A stretch of 64,000 bases of DNA from Saccharum officinarum (taxonomy: Eukaryota; Streptophyta; Magnoliopsida; Poales; Poaceae): assembly GCA_020631735.1 (NCBI GenBank), contig CM036160.1:6556407-6620406 (forward strand), read 5' to 3'. Of the stretch, positions 46,718 through 59,439 are shown piece after piece; position 1 is the first letter of the stretch, and the number at the start of each line of letters is the position of its first letter. The translations under genes and the position numbers were made by a program. Under the pieces are notes generated by a model that did not search any database, was not told where the DNA came from, and saw only the letters and a list, made by a program, of their open reading frames with translations.

Positions 46718-47788
46718 AGCCGGCGATAGCCGCTGTCGAGGACAATCGGAGGAAGGAAGAAGAAGCTCGGAGGTTTGGGCTCAAGCCGGCGCCCGACGTG
46801 GCCGGGGCGGGGCTGCTGCCAAATCCTCTGCGCCGGGGTCGGTCGCAGCGCCGGAGTCACGGGCCGCAGCCCGCAGCAGCCTGGCCCTCTATCGTCGGAA
46901 CAGCCGCCGCACGGTCCGCGCCGCTGCAGGAGGTCGACGAGTCCGCTGCTCTGCCGGGCCGAGCGCTGCCCGCGGCGTGCCCCTCAAGATTAAACTCTCC
47001 ACCGAGCTCTGCCGCCACCGCTGTCCACCTCAAGATTAAACTTCAGGAGCTTTGCCGGGCCGAGCTACGCGTTCGCCGCCACCGCTGTGTCGTCCGCCTG
47101 CGTCCTGTCTCTCTTCCACTTCTCTCTCTCCCCTCTGTCTCTCTCCCTTTCTAGTTTCTCCCTCCCTCTCTCTCCTTCTCTTTCTCCCTCTCCCTATGGC
47201 GGAGACGAGGACGACCGACGGAGTGGGAACACTACCGGAATTCACTTCTTTGCTGAGCGCCGGAGGCTTTGCCGAGCGTTTTTTTTCGGCAGCTCAGCAA
47301 AGAAGGCTTTGCCGAGAGCCAAATAAAAAACACTCGGCAAAGCCTCTACAATCGGCAAAGAAAGCTTTGCCGAGCGTCCGATAAACGGCTCTCGGCAAAG
47401 AAGTTTCTTTGCCGAGAGCCAAAAAAAAAACACTCGGCAAAGAAGGCTTTGCCGAGCGTCCGATAAACGGCTTTCGGCAAAGAAGTTTCTTTGCCGAGAG
47501 CCAAAAAAAAAACACTCGGCAAAGGCTTCTTTGCCGAGTGCCAAAGTAAAACACTCGGCAAAGCAATTTTTCAAACCACATTTTGGTGCCCTAAACGAAT
47601 TCAAATAAAAAAGTTTTCAACTACAAAGTTTCATAACTTTTCATGATCTACAAACTTTATATTGGTTATTTCTTTATTCGACAAAGTAATAATTACGTTG
47701 TTCACAAAATCTATATGTCTCTCATGTAGTTCTATGAAACTACAAGAGAGATATATAAGATTTGTGAACAATGTTAGCACCACAATTT

Positions 47789-48180
47789 CGGATGGAAAAA
47801 CTTCCCAAATGAAGTTTGTAGATCTCGAAAGGTTATGAAACATTGTAGTTGACCACTTTTTAATTTGAATTCATCTTGTCATAGAAAAATACGTTTGAAA
47901 TTCAAAATTTTAAAATTTTGAAATTCGAATTTTTCAAAAGACCTCGGATGGAAAAGCTTCCTAAATGAAATTTGTAGATCTCAAAAAGTTATGAAACATT
48001 GTAGTTGACCACTTTTTCATTTGAATTCATCTTGTCATGCAAAACTACGTTTGAAATTCAAAATTTTAAAATTTGAATTTTTCAAAAGTCCTCGGATGGA
48101 AAAACTTTCTATATGGAAAATGTAGTGCTCGAAAAGTTATGAAACTTTGTGGTTGACAACTTTTTGATTTGAATTCGTTT
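47789..48180. repeat. Three tandem units of about 150 bp inside the CACTA
   Basis: Units start CGGATGGAAAAACTTCC-like at 47789, 47945 and 48093. Each contains TTTGTAGATCTC..AAAGTTATGAAAC and GTTGACCACTTTTT; the third unit is more diverged. Confidence 0.85.
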
Positions 48181-48270
48181 AGGGCCTCAAACAATCAATT
48201 TTCACTTGGTTTAGTATAATATTTGAGTAACTGAAACGACATATAGACGCATGTGAGTGTGTAGTGCCGG

Positions 48271-48316
48271 TGGCAGAGGAGTTATCGCGTGAGTGAGAGG
48301 TCACGAGTTCGAATCC
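48271..48316 (+). other. tRNA-like Pol III A and B boxes
   Basis: TGGCAGAGGAG (48271-48281) resembles the Pol III A box, and AGTTCGAATCC (48306-48316) is one base from the consensus B box GGTTCGANTCC. Spacing is 24 bases. I cannot fold a complete tRNA around them, so this looks like a tRNA or SINE remnant inside the CACTA element. Confidence 0.5.
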
Positions 48317-49199
48317 CGCCGACCGCGTAGCCGCGAATTTTGCGCGAAAAATGCCGCGACTTGCGACTTCGACGGAGACGAGCGGGCGCTGGCCAGTGGG
48401 CCCCTCGCCCGATTGAAAAAAAAATTTCCAGATTTTTTTCGCATTTTTTAATTTCGCGCTTTGCCGAGCGTCGGGCTCTCGGCAAAGGCTTTGCCGAGTG
48501 CCCGATAAACGGCTCTCGGCAAAGAAGCCTTTGCCGATCGGATTTTTGCCGAGGGCGCTTTGCCGAGAGCTGCGCTCGGCAAAGGCTTTGCCGAGGGCCT
48601 TAGAGGCTTTGCCGAGAGCCTGAGGCCCTCAGCAAAGCAGCCGGCTCCGGTTGTGGAAGTCCAAGCCGGACTCTAGGCCGCGTCGCTATGGCCAGTGGCC
48701 ACGCGACACCTCACCCGGGCCCGCTCGGCAGCCTCACCACTCCCTCTCCTCCTACGCGGTTCACGTGAAACAAAGGGAGAGAAGGCGAGTCTACAGGTCG
48801 GTGTATGGGTGCACGGGAACAGTGCCGGTCAGATCTGACAGCTGACCGGACCCGCGCGTCAGCCGCTGGGAAATGCTAGGGGTACACGGGGAAATAAAAG
48901 GTAAGCTTTTAATTACAGAAAAATTACCAGAAAATTCCTAAATTAAGTAGCGTCACACTAGAACCTACTTAAGTATTTTCCACCCATTTCCTATTAGTTA
49001 AAATTGTAGAAATAATTTTCATGCTCCTTTGCATTCACCGATAAACTTAGGAATTTCATAACTTTCTCGTTTTAATTTTGAATTTCATAATTCTTTCACC
49101 ATAAATCTTCTAAAATCATGCTCTACATTTTCATACCATTTTCACTAATTTTTTGTTCCCATTTAAATTCTAGTCTGTGTGCTTTTATTTCCTTTATAT

Positions 49200-51300
49200 A
49201 ATTAAATACACGACCCGTAGTTATTATTTATGCGCTAACCGTAGTAATACTCTTGCTTGTCATATATGTTGAGCATATATATGCACCATGACATGTATAT
49301 TATGGAAGAACCACCCAAATTATATGGCCCACATGCATCCGTCATTATCCTTAAGACCTCTGACTACTGCACACGAGAGCCAGATAATCCGGTAGTCTGT
49401 CGAGTGTCCTCGGAGAACCCCGAATCATCCAGATTTTACAACTCATACAGGATCAACAATGGAGTTGCCACAACATTACAACACTTATTACAAAAATAAC
49501 TTACATCAGAGTGCGGAAGTCTTATAACATTAGTTTACAAAACATGTTTAAGTAAAACCTATCTTAAGTTCCAAAAGGTGAATAGAACAACGGAAGCAAT
49601 TTAGAAGAAGCACCTAAGATAGAAGATACATTTAGATCATATCAAGCCCACCGACATGACCTTGATTAGCAGCACAAATCAGAACCTGCAACAGGGGTTA
49701 ACAAATCCTAAGTACTCAATTGTACTCCGCAAGACTTACTCGACGAAAAAAAGACTCCAAGGATATGCTGGCTTACGGGAAATCAAGTAATTTAAGAGAT
49801 CTAGTTTATACCTAATCTAGATCAAGCACTTTTTAAATCATCTCATCCCATCCGTTCTCATCATCATAAATATCATGTTCCATTATTTAACTACGATGTA
49901 GAGTGGAGAATCGAGTCTCCTTGTCCGAGAAGCAACGACGATTCGAATCAATTAAATCCAGCTGGGGATTTCCAACCACACGACATATGCAGATCCCGGA
50001 CCTACATATATCAACCATCACTTGGATCCTCTAGAACCGAAACGGGTTCGCGCCACCCGAGAGCACAGTACTCCACCACCCAACCCTATATTGAGTAGGG
50101 TGGGTACACGCTACTCTTGCCATCTCTCCACTCCTAGTGCGCGGTTGTCCTTTCCCATAATGGAATAGCCGAGATTTTAGGCTTATCGGAGTATGTGGCC
50201 AGTACTACAAAGTCTCAACTCACACAGGTCTACAACGAATGGTCCTTAATCGACAGAGACGGGATCAGCACGACCAGGATTAACCCGTCGGCTTAACCAC
50301 CAAAGACACAACCCATGTCCCGCCCAGTCTTCAATTAATCATTGTTCATAATTAACCTTTCAAGTTATGCCAGGATAAATTATTTTGAAATCTCCTATCA
50401 TATAAGTCAATCTCCTCAAGTATGGCTAAGCATAACTATGCATTTTCATAAACACAAGTAACAACGATGATATTGAAAATACCAAGGATGGTCATGCAAC
50501 AATTGGTAATCAAGTAAAGCCTAATCACCTAATGCATGAAATCATATACTCAAGTGATATTAAGATTTATAAAACACAAGGAAGGTTTAAATGCTCCGGG
50601 GCTTGCCTGCATTGCAGAGAAGGTTAGTTCCACAAAGACACCACGGAGTTAGACTTGACAGCATCACGACTGATGTGTGAACCTTCTCCAACACTTGATC
50701 AGCACGAGCACCAAAGAATGATGACACGCATTCGAAGGTTGGTTAACACGAACCCTTTCACTCACATAAGCACTACACGTAAATAAATGATGCATGCTTT
50801 AGTATAATAGAATGCATGACATGATGCATGGAATACATTGGTGAAAACATAACAAGATAAACTAACTTGAGTACAACTTTCTTTCACGGTACGATTGCAA
50901 GTAATCAACACTAATTACTTTTTGTAATTAACACTCAACAAGTTATTCATGAGCACAAACAACTAAATAAGTTGCCAAGGAACATCAAAGTAGATGTGTT
51001 CCAAGGTCTACAATCAACCCCAAAATACAACCAAGTTATTTCATGATTTACTCTAATCATTTTAGTAATTATTAACTAATAAATAAAGCATGTAATTAGA
51101 GATATAATTAAATATTATCAAATTAATCTCAAACTTTTTGTGAAGGCATAGGTGAACATTTTAAGTACACACAAAAAGTTTCATAATCATTGGATATTTA
51201 TTTTAGCCTACAAAAATTACATAATAGGCATTTATTAATTAAAAAGACTAATTTTTAGGTATCCAAAAACTATTTATTTTCACTAGTTAATAATTTTCTA
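49200..51300 (-). other. Non-coding retroelement-like interior, no gene
   Basis: On the minus strand it reads GGAGTACAATTGAGTACTTAG and CCCTGTTGCAGG-type words that I associate with internal non-coding parts of grass LTR elements. No ORF longer than about 80 residues and no domain. This judgement is from composition and a few words only. Confidence 0.35.
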
Positions 51301-51419
51301 CTTATATCACAGCATGAAGAAGCTACACAAAAATTTTCATCATTTTATCACACATATACAATTCATTATGAAATTCACAACTTTCAACCAATTTAAACAA
51401 AAAGATAAAGTCTTGAAAA

Positions 51420-52330
51420 GGAAAAACAGGACACGGGTGGGTTTCGGCCCAGCAGGCCCACGCGGAGGCCTAGGGCGTGGCCCAATCGCAGGCAGACCGG
51501 CCCAACGTGGCCTGCCCAGGCGCGGCTTGGCAATAATGCAAAAGGACCCTGTGCTTTTGAGAAAATAACCTACAGTACACATGTACTATTAATCTAAGTC
51601 ACAACCTTCTCACCTATCACCCTATCCTTCTTCCTGTTTCCTCACCACCCCATCTTCTTCTCCACAGAGCAGAGCAGGAGGGGACGTCGGCCGGCGACCG
51701 ACTCCAGCCGGGGAAAGCCACAGCGGCGGATGAGAACCCGCCAGCGGAATCGCGATGGCCGACCGCACCCGTAGGTGCTCTCTACGCGGTAGCAGGTGGC
51801 CGGTGACAGGGTGACCATGCGCACGGCGGCGAACGGCAGGGCGACTGCGCTGCTGTGGCTGACAGCGGCAGTTCTAGCACGGTGGCTGCACAACGGCGGC
51901 GCGCGGGAAATGCCATGCCCGGCCGCACCTGCAAGCGGACGCGGCGCGACCCGCAGCGGCCCCGACAAGGCAGACCACAGCAGCAGGCGACTGGCGTGGC
52001 TGCGGCCTGGCACCGGCGACGGCCCGGAAGCTAGAGGCAGCGCAAGCGGGCTGGGGGGTTGCGCAACGGCGAGGCGCAGCTACTGACGCAAGCAACTGGG
52101 CGGTGGTGCGGAGGCGACGGATTTCGCCGGCGCGCGGAGCTCGACGGTGATGGCGAGGAAGGAGAAAAAGAAAAACACGGTGACAGCTCCGGTTATTAAA
52201 AAAAGGAGGACGACGTGGTGGCCTCACCAGCGCCTTCGCGGCTCGGCCACGCGCCCAGCAGCGCGCTCCCGCGCGCACGCGAAGCGCCGAGAGCAGCCAC
52301 GGTGGACGCCGGTGAACAGAGAGGGAGAGG
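51420..52330 (-). other. GC-rich block of the minus-strand LTR-like sequence
   Basis: GC-rich island between AT-rich flanks, 0.5-1.4 kb inside the 52848 tip, with GGCCCA/GGGCCG words matching in style the block at 46380-47200. Open frames (51642-52013 minus, 51874-52278 minus) are Arg/Ala/Pro-rich without domains. Confidence 0.4.
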
Positions 52331-52848
52331 GAGAAAGGAAAACAGAGTACGTCATCTACTGTAGCACTAATACCACCTCATTCTTCCATTTTTTATTTTT
52401 CAAAATTACTCACAATTTCATATGGAAACTTCAAAAACTTGCAACATGAAAGTTGTTCAAAATAATGAGAGCTACAACTTTGCTTTTTGAACCATTGCAA
52501 AATTCCAAATATTTTTGAAAGTAGAGTTTTGAATTTTGAATTTGAATTAGTGTTAATTATTTATTCATTAGTACTTTTGGTAATTCATTAGTGAATAATT
52601 ACAATTCAAACAACTTAATCATTTGTACCATTTTAAAGCACAAATTTTATTATGAAATTTATTTTGATAATTCCTCAAAAATTTAAATTCAAATTTGAAT
52701 TCCAACTCAAACAACATATGCATACATATGCAACATTTGAATATTATTCATGAAACATGATATGCTTTTATGCCATGATACTTATAATTATGCACGATGA
52801 GTAGCATGATCAGGGTTTTACTAATTTCGTAACACTAGGGGTGTTACA

Positions 52849-53967
52849 TATATGCATGCTCAACTATGACTACACACACCACCCTTCCACATAAAGTAGT
52901 CATAGTAGTAGTAGAAAGAATAGTAACCATTATATGATATACACATACATAGATATACCCAAATATAAATAGATCTTATACATACACCCGGTTATATATC
53001 CACTATGTATGGCTAACTTAAAGTTCTCCACCTTACTAACCTTAGGCATATACATATGCATGTGCGTATATGTTGTTCACCCTAGTATGTGTATATGCAT
53101 TCATATGCACGTACCTAACCCCTAGATCCCACTGTATAGGTAGACTAGTTTAGTTAACCTTGTTAAGCTACTATGTGAATCTGTAAGAGATGGCTAGGTC
53201 AAGTATGATGACTTGGTCAGGCTTTCTCTCTTCAGGTTCACATAATAGTGAAGCCCAATAATGTGGTCTGATTTTCCATCAGGGAGCTGAACCACACTAA
53301 CATAACCCATAGGAATCATCTTGTTGGATAGATCCTCTCCATTCAACTCTTACTTTAAGTTGACATAGTAATGATAGGCTTAGAATTAACCCACCAACAC
53401 GTTAGGATCAACCCATCCAGGACCGACGTCTAGCTTTGATTGATTGTGCTTGTTTTACATGCCTTGCTTGTTATTTTCATTGTTTGTGCCTTCTTGCTTG
53501 TCGACGTTAGATCGCGTAGAATAGAAGACGTGAAGAGAACCCGAGGGACCCCAAGAGAACGGCTACACCAGGACACAGGAGCAAGGAGCACACAAGATCG
53601 GAAGCCTTGGATATACTTGTCAGCGAATGGAGGGAAGTCCTAACCCCCACCCACCTCTACCCACCTACTTAATTTGCCACTATATTCACTACCATATTCC
53701 ACCACTTTCACCCTTCCACCACCATAATAAACCATGAAACCTATTTAACATTTTTCCCATTAATAAATCAATTAACTTAACTATGAGAATATTGATGAAT
53801 TTGATTACACTATGTGAAGTGTTTATTTAGATGTATGAGAATTGTGTTAAAATGAACTGGATAACTTGATTTTTAACCTAGATGGGGGGCAAGTGAGGGG
53901 TAATTCATGTGGGATGGATTACCTTGGCAGGTTCACCTGGTGAGGGTTCCTATTGGAAGAGACTCGC
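52849..53967. other. No gene recognised
   Basis: Mostly AT-rich with TATAC/CATATG-rich stretches. A short purine-rich, gag-upstream-like stretch is at 53500-53600, but the reading frame there (53440-53643) is too short to assign. Confidence 0.4.
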
Positions 53968-54827
53968 TGAAAGTCTCTAGTTTGGTTTTGGCTAATTGAT
54001 GAAACTCAAGTACTAATCACAAGTGCTTGAGTGTGATAGCAAAAGGTGATTATTACACTCCAAGGTGGATAGCTAAGGGACATGGTGATCATGATGGCCA
54101 CACTTAGAGATGATGAAGATGAAGTGAACATGCAACCCTATGGAGCTCAAGGCAAAGGTATCAATAGGGTTTTGTATTTTGGTGTTCAAGACACCTAGAG
54201 GGTGTGATCACATTTAGGATCGGTTGTCGTACTATAAATAGGGGAATTTTTGGTGCTTTTGATCACTTAAGTGCCACTAGATGAGGATTCATTTGCATAT
54301 GCATTTAGATCTAGTCGAGAGCTAACCTAACTCCTTCAAAATGATTACGAAAAATGTTAACACACATGCATATGGTGATGTACACTTGATAGTGCTAGCA
54401 CATTTGCGAAGGAGGTGGAGTTTAAGCGGTAGAGATGGTGTTAGCACATTCGCTATTTTTTGAGCGGCCGGACGCGGTGGTCGAGCCAACCAGACGCTAG
54501 GGTCGCGTCCAGTCAGTTCATCCCACATGCAGAGGCAGGGCGCACACCGGCGCGTTTGGTCGGTGTGACGTTAGCATCCAGAGAAGTAGCACGTTGAGCA
54601 GGATTGATCGGACGCTGTGACGTGTCCGGTCAGTCATGAACGGACGCGTCTGGTCATGAAAACCCTCTCTGGTAGCTTTCTGTACTCGACCGGACGCCAC
54701 GTTGTGGTGCGTCCAGTCAGTACAAGCGGCGCTCAGGTCAGGCCTCTCAGCAGCGCGAGCATTTGGCGACCGGACGCTAGGGCGCGTCCGATCAAACCAA
54801 GCGGCGCGTTCGGTCACTTCTGAGCAT
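53968..54827 (+). repeat. Sirevirus-like LTR, left piece (split by the inner element)
   Basis: Begins TGAAAGTCTC. It resembles U3 of the LTR at 7022-8810: a GACATGGTGATCATGATGGCCACACTT-type stretch, GCACATTTGCGAAGGAGGTGGAG, AGCGGTAGAGA, then CG palindromes GACGCGTC..GGTC from 54470. It stops at 54827, where the minus-strand element begins; the remainder resumes at 63009. Confidence 0.8.
54823..54827. other. Target-site duplication AGCAT, left copy
   Basis: AGCAT directly before the TGAAAG tip of the inner element. The same five bases follow its right tip at 63004-63008. Five bases is the usual copia duplication. Confidence 0.92.
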
Positions 54828-56416
54828 TGAAAGGATCAAGATGCCCAAGAGGGGGGGTGAATTGGGCTTTTCTAAAAATTAATTGCAAGAATTAAATCCT
54901 ACTAGCCGGAATTCACCCCTAATGTCTACTAGTGTTCCTAGAGAGTCTACCGATACAAAGTTTTGCACCCTAGTTTCCAATCCTAGTCTAGCATGGCATA
55001 TCTAGGAATGTAAATCAAGCAATGAAAGTATGTACGAGAAAGTAAATGCTTGAATGTAAAGGGGCAAGGAACACGGCGACGTTTTGCCGAGGTATCGGAG
55101 AGTCGCCACTCCCCACTAGTCCTCGTTGGAGCACCCGCGCAAGGGTGTAGCTCCCCCTTGATCCGCGCAAGGATCAAGTGCTCTCTACGGGTTGATTCTT
55201 CGACACTCCGTCGCGGCGAATCACCCAAAACCGCTCACAAGATGAGTTGGGTCATCCACAAGTTCCACCGGATGATCACCGAACTCCCAATCACCACCAC
55301 GCCGTCTAGGTGATGGCGATCACCAAGAGTAACAAGCTAGAACTCTCACTTGACCACTACGAGCCCAAATGAGAAGGTGGATGCACACTTGCTACTCTCT
55401 CTAATCGCTAGTGAGGTGCTCTCAAGCTTCGATTCTCAAATCTCTATCCTCACTAGAGCTCTTTCACTCCCTTGCACTCTAAAGGGTTTTTCTCAGATGT
55501 TTGAATGAGCAAGAGACCTCTAAAAGAGGTGGAGGGGTTGTATTTATACACCCCTCAGAGAAAACGAACCGTTACTTTCTGGCACGGGGTCACCGGACGC
55601 GCCGGTGCAACACACCGGACGCGCCGGTCCCCCGTAACGGTCAAAACGCGATTTCGAAATCGAAACACCGGACGCACCGGTCAGGTAGCACCGGACGCGT
55701 CCGACGTGCAAGGGTGCTTACTGGACTTACACCGGACGCGAGGCCGCGTCCGATGCCTGAAGACCGGACGCGTCCGGTCCTCTCTGGACCTTACTGGACT
55801 CGCACCGGACGCGCCGATCAAGTCCAGGTCGCGTCCGACGGGCGTTTTCTCTCGGTGACACGTGTCGGTCGTTGACCACCGCGTCCGGTCCTCGCGAGGA
55901 CCGCGTCCGGTGGTCGAGGCCGAAACCTAGTCGCGGTAACGTATACACCGGACGCGTCCGGTGTTCCCGAAGACCGCGTCCGGTGCCTAGAAAACAGCCC
56001 GAAACGCGTCGCAACTTCAACCAAGTTGCTTCTAACTGAACCTTGAGCCAATCTAGGGTTGCCTAGCGCCAAGTTTAACAAGTGTGCACCACACCTAAAC
56101 ATAGGACTTGCCTAGGTCAAGCTACCCATTCATGCCCCCTTTTATAGTACGGCCAAAAGAGAAAAACGAAGATCCTAACGACTATTCCGAATGTGTCTCA
56201 ACACTTCGTCATCCGGAACTAACCGTCCTTAATCTTGACGTCACTCTTTTGAAAACCGAAACGATTTCCATCAAGGGACACGAAGCCACAGTGCTCAAAG
56301 CAGTTATCACCTCCATGACCTAACTTACCAATGTTTCTGCAAAACACACGTTAGTCATGGTAATAAAGTGTTGTCATTAATTACCGAAACCAAACCTTGG
56401 GGCCTAGATGCTTTCA
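54828..56416 (-). repeat. 3' LTR of the inner element (1589 bp)
   Basis: TGAAAG...CTTTCA. CG palindromic units (ACCGGACGCGTCCGG type) cluster at 55590-55990. On the minus strand a TATAAATA box lies at 55551-55558, downstream of the palindromes in that direction, as in other Sirevirus LTRs. The minus-strand polypurine tract abuts its right edge. Confidence 0.92.
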
Positions 56417-56418
56417 AT

Positions 56419-56430
56419 CTCCCCCTTTTT
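56419..56430 (-). other. Polypurine tract
   Basis: AAAAAGGGGGAG on the minus strand, two bases before the 3' LTR. It primes plus-strand DNA synthesis. This fixes the element's orientation. Confidence 0.9.
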
Positions 56431-56859
56431 GGTGATTGATGACAACACTAAGTTTCAATGGATTAGAGTGAAGGTTTTCAAGCATGCTTGGTTCACATAA
56501 GCAAAATACAATAAGCACAAGGGGTTAGGAATTGCTTATGTGCCCCAAGCCAAAAGAGTGTACTTCATAAGATAAGACAAAAAGCGTTAGTACACATAAG
56601 GATAGCTCATAAGTAATCGGAGTAAGGCACGGAAGCACAACCTTAGAGCTATAGCTAAAACGGTGACAAATATTAATCACTGAGACGAATAACACATTAA
56701 GATTTAAGGTTTACGACTCGACGACAATGTCACACAACTGCAATGCTGAAAATAAACATGATATGCATGAATGAGCACACGAGACACGAAAACCCACTCA
56801 CAAACTCCCCCTGAAACTACTCTCTCTCCCCCTTTGGCATCAAGCGCCAAAAAACTAAT

Positions 56860-59306
56860 CTAATCTGACGGGGGGACAGACGGAGTCGTGTCGGGTGCCG
56901 AGGTGCGCGGAGTGATCACAAAGTGAAGCGAATCCTCGGAGTCTGAGCTATCTGGTTGACCCTCTGAAGAAGCACGTGGCTGTGGAGCGGTCTGGGTCTG
57001 AGCAGGAACAGGCACTGACTGTGTAGCAACAAGTGGATCTGTCTGAGTAACCTGAGCCTGAAGTGCGCCAGTAGCTGGGGGATCTGTCGAGGCAACTGAA
57101 GAAGGGATGGTCTCAGTAGTCCCGGTCCCTGTCACTGGTGGAACGACTGCCTCGGAAGCTGACAACCCTGACGAAGTGTGAAACGTAGTCGTATGCGAGG
57201 GTGTCGGCTGACCAGTCAACTCGCTGTAGGTGGCACTGTAATCACCAAGAGGTGTGCCTGTCAGAAGATGCGGGCGAGGCTGGTCTGACGGTGTAAACCC
57301 CGTATGTATAGGAGTGAAGCTCGGGGACTGAAAAGACTGGGGAACCTGCTGCTGTGGAGATGTAAACTGAAAGCTCGGCTGTCCCTGACTCGACGGACCA
57401 CTGGAATGCAAAGCCTGAGTCATGACAGAAGCTGGCGGAGGAACCCCAACTGTGATAAGATGGCGCAGGAGATCCATGTACTGCTGCTGACTCTGTCGCT
57501 GCATCTCAACCTGCTGCCTCTGGATCTCAAGCTGCTGTCTCTGAAACTCGTCCTGACGAGCCTGAATCTGTGCTAGTGCTGCAGCTGTATCCTGTGCCTG
57601 GCGCTGTATCTGCTGCTGCTGCTGCTCCTGAGCCTGGGTCAACCTCTCAAGGATAGCCACCATGGCTGGGTCTGAGCGGGAGGCTGAGCCAGATCCACCG
57701 GCCTCGTGGTCGTGAGACCGAGGAGACCGGTACCTGGGGATGGGCTGATAGTCTTCATCAGTGCTGTCTGAAGTGACATCCTCAGGTATGCCAGCAGGCT
57801 GAGTGTCAAGGTCTGCGAGCTCTGCCTCGGCAAGCTCGTCCACTGTAGCGTCCTGCTCAGCTGCTGTCTCAGGAACCTCTGGGCGCTCACGCTGTCCTGG
57901 TGCTGGAGCCTGCTCTCTAGTGATAGAAGCCCAAAGCTGTCGAATATCATAATCAGGGAATGATGTAGTGGTGTTGGCAATCTCTGCCCTGATCTCTGGT
58001 GGCATCTGGATAGCTGATCTGATGATGAAACAAATCCAGTGGGCATAGGGAAGCTGACGGTTGCCCTTGAAGCCCTCAGCAATGGTGTCCTCCATCTCAC
58101 TCAGGATAAGATCCCAGATATCAAACTGTCGCTGTGTCATGAGGTGGTGAACAACCCAAAGCTGCATCCTCGTCAGTCCCTCTCTGTAGCCAAGTCTAGG
58201 AAGTAAAGTGCGTCTGAGAATGGCATCCAAGACTCGGGCAAGAGGCGTCAGGCTGGCAGGAGTACGACGTGACCCTTCGCCAAAAGGCTCGCGAAAGCAG
58301 GGTCGAACCAGGTCGGTGGGTGGCACTGAACCGCCGTGAGGGCGTCTGGGAGGTGGAGTCTGACCATAGCACAACTGATGGATCCTCGTGTCAGAAGCTG
58401 GTAGTCTGAGGATCTCTCGAGCTCTGGAGCTGTACAATCTGTGATCGCGGCCTCTGAAAGCAAAGTGTATGAACTCATGGGCAGGATCAATCCAAAGAGA
58501 AGCATAGAACTCCCTGACCCATGTGCCGCAGTAAGCACCTGTCCGTCCAAGAAGATCTGATAAGCCAGGCAGATAGAACAGGTGCGGACGGAGCTGCTCT
58601 CCCACAACATCAACCAATGCCTCTAGTCGACATACCCTCTGAGGTCTGAAAGCAATGCCACTGTCAACTAGGGCCCTGTAGAAGTCCTCCTGAAGTGGGG
58701 TATAGAAACCCTCTGAAGCACTGACATCTCTGACAGGTGGAAACCATCGGCTGACCTCCACAAACCTCAAGCTCTTCACCTGACGTGAAGAAGCACCCCT
58801 CAGGTCTAAGTGCACAACCGGGGTGACCCTCTAACTCTGGGAGGAGGTCGTGCACCACGACGCGGGCCCTCTGGCCTAGGTGTCACCTGAGTACGAGCAC
58901 GTGTGGAGCGACGACGTGGTGGAGACTGAGCTGCCTGCTCCTCTGTATCCTCAGTGGCCTGTGGAGCCTCAGTAGCCTGGGTAGCCTCTGTCTGCTCTGT
59001 GGGTGGATCCACTGACATCTGCTCTGAAGGTGCTGTAGCCTCGGTGTCCTCAGTGGCCTCAGTGCCGAGCTGTCGACCTTCAAGATGAAAGCGACGCTCG
59101 CCTATGTGTAACCCACTGCGTCTGCCACCTCTCTCTGCCTGCTCTGCGGCGTCTGCCACGGCCTGAGCAACCTCTGCATCTGAAAGTGTCCTCCTCTTCT
59201 TCCTGGCTGCAATCTTGATGCGCTTACCGCGCGCAATCTCATCACGACGGGGAGGACTGTTGTCCCCGTCACCAGGAGCTCCTCCGGCGTTCTTGCAACG
59301 CACCAT
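56860..59306 (-). pseudogene. Env-like gene of Sirevirus-type element, one frameshift
   Basis: Two open pieces. 59306-58806 starts MVRCKNAGGAPGDGDNSPP and is Arg/Lys- then Glu/Thr-rich. 58815-56860 (651 residues) has a plant retroelement 'env-like / putative plant transposon protein' domain (about residues 1-230, FYRALVDSGI, YLPGLSDLLGR, WVREFYASLWID). Next come an acidic linker, a glutamine-rich coiled coil (about 390-460) and a Pro/Ser/Thr-rich tail. The pieces are in different frames and meet near 58806-58830. Sireviruses of the Maximus type carry such a gene downstream of pol; its role is not established. I see no signal peptide or clear membrane segment, so 'envelope' is only a label from position. 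Confidence 0.8.
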
Positions 59307-59439
59307 GCTGACTGACTGCCTGAGAACCTCTGTGAGATGATGAACTGACACTCGAGAGGCTTGGCCTCAATCCGTATCCGCAGGCTTGGCCTCGGATTAA
59401 GCAAACAGATCTGACCCGGCACACCGACTGACTCGCTGC

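Larger units (their letters stand above)
47230..48655. mobile_element. Non-autonomous CACTA element
   Basis: Left end CACTACCGGAATTC and right end GGCTCCGGTTGTG form the inverted ends, with a change in the last bases of the right one (CACAACCGG instead of CACTACCGG). Flanked by the 3-bp duplication GAA (47227-47229 and 48656-48658), the size expected for CACTA. TTTGCCGAG/CTCGGCAAA repeats lie at 47250-47570 and 48460-48640. There is no transposase; the element at 37006-44438 shares ends and repeats and is of the family that could have moved it. Confidence 0.9.
45724..52848. mobile_element. Non-coding LTR-retrotransposon-derived region with inverted TGTAACACCC ends
   Basis: TGTAACACCCTGTG at 45724 and its reverse partner AGGGGTGTTACA ending at 52848 are typical LTR tips of grass gypsy or non-coding (LARD-type) elements. 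Both tips are followed inward by weakly similar sequence (GTAATTAGGTAAAACCC and, on the minus strand, GAAATTAGTAAAACCC), then by a GC-rich block containing GGCCCA words. So there may be two related LTRs facing each other. No gag or pol is seen. Flanking 5-mers (AGGCA and TATAT) do not match, so I do not claim one simple insertion. A non-autonomous CACTA is nested inside. Confidence 0.5.

Noticed and set aside
46498..47154. 218-residue ORF as a host gene
   Set aside because: Spans an LTR-like TATA box and GC-rich leader; composition-driven, no motif, no splice or homology evidence visible.
47242..47604. ORFs in the non-autonomous CACTA ends
   Set aside because: Same subterminal repeat words read in frame; no independent coding signal.
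48266..48340. Complete tRNA gene
   Set aside because: A and B box words are present, but I cannot pair acceptor, anticodon and T stems around them.
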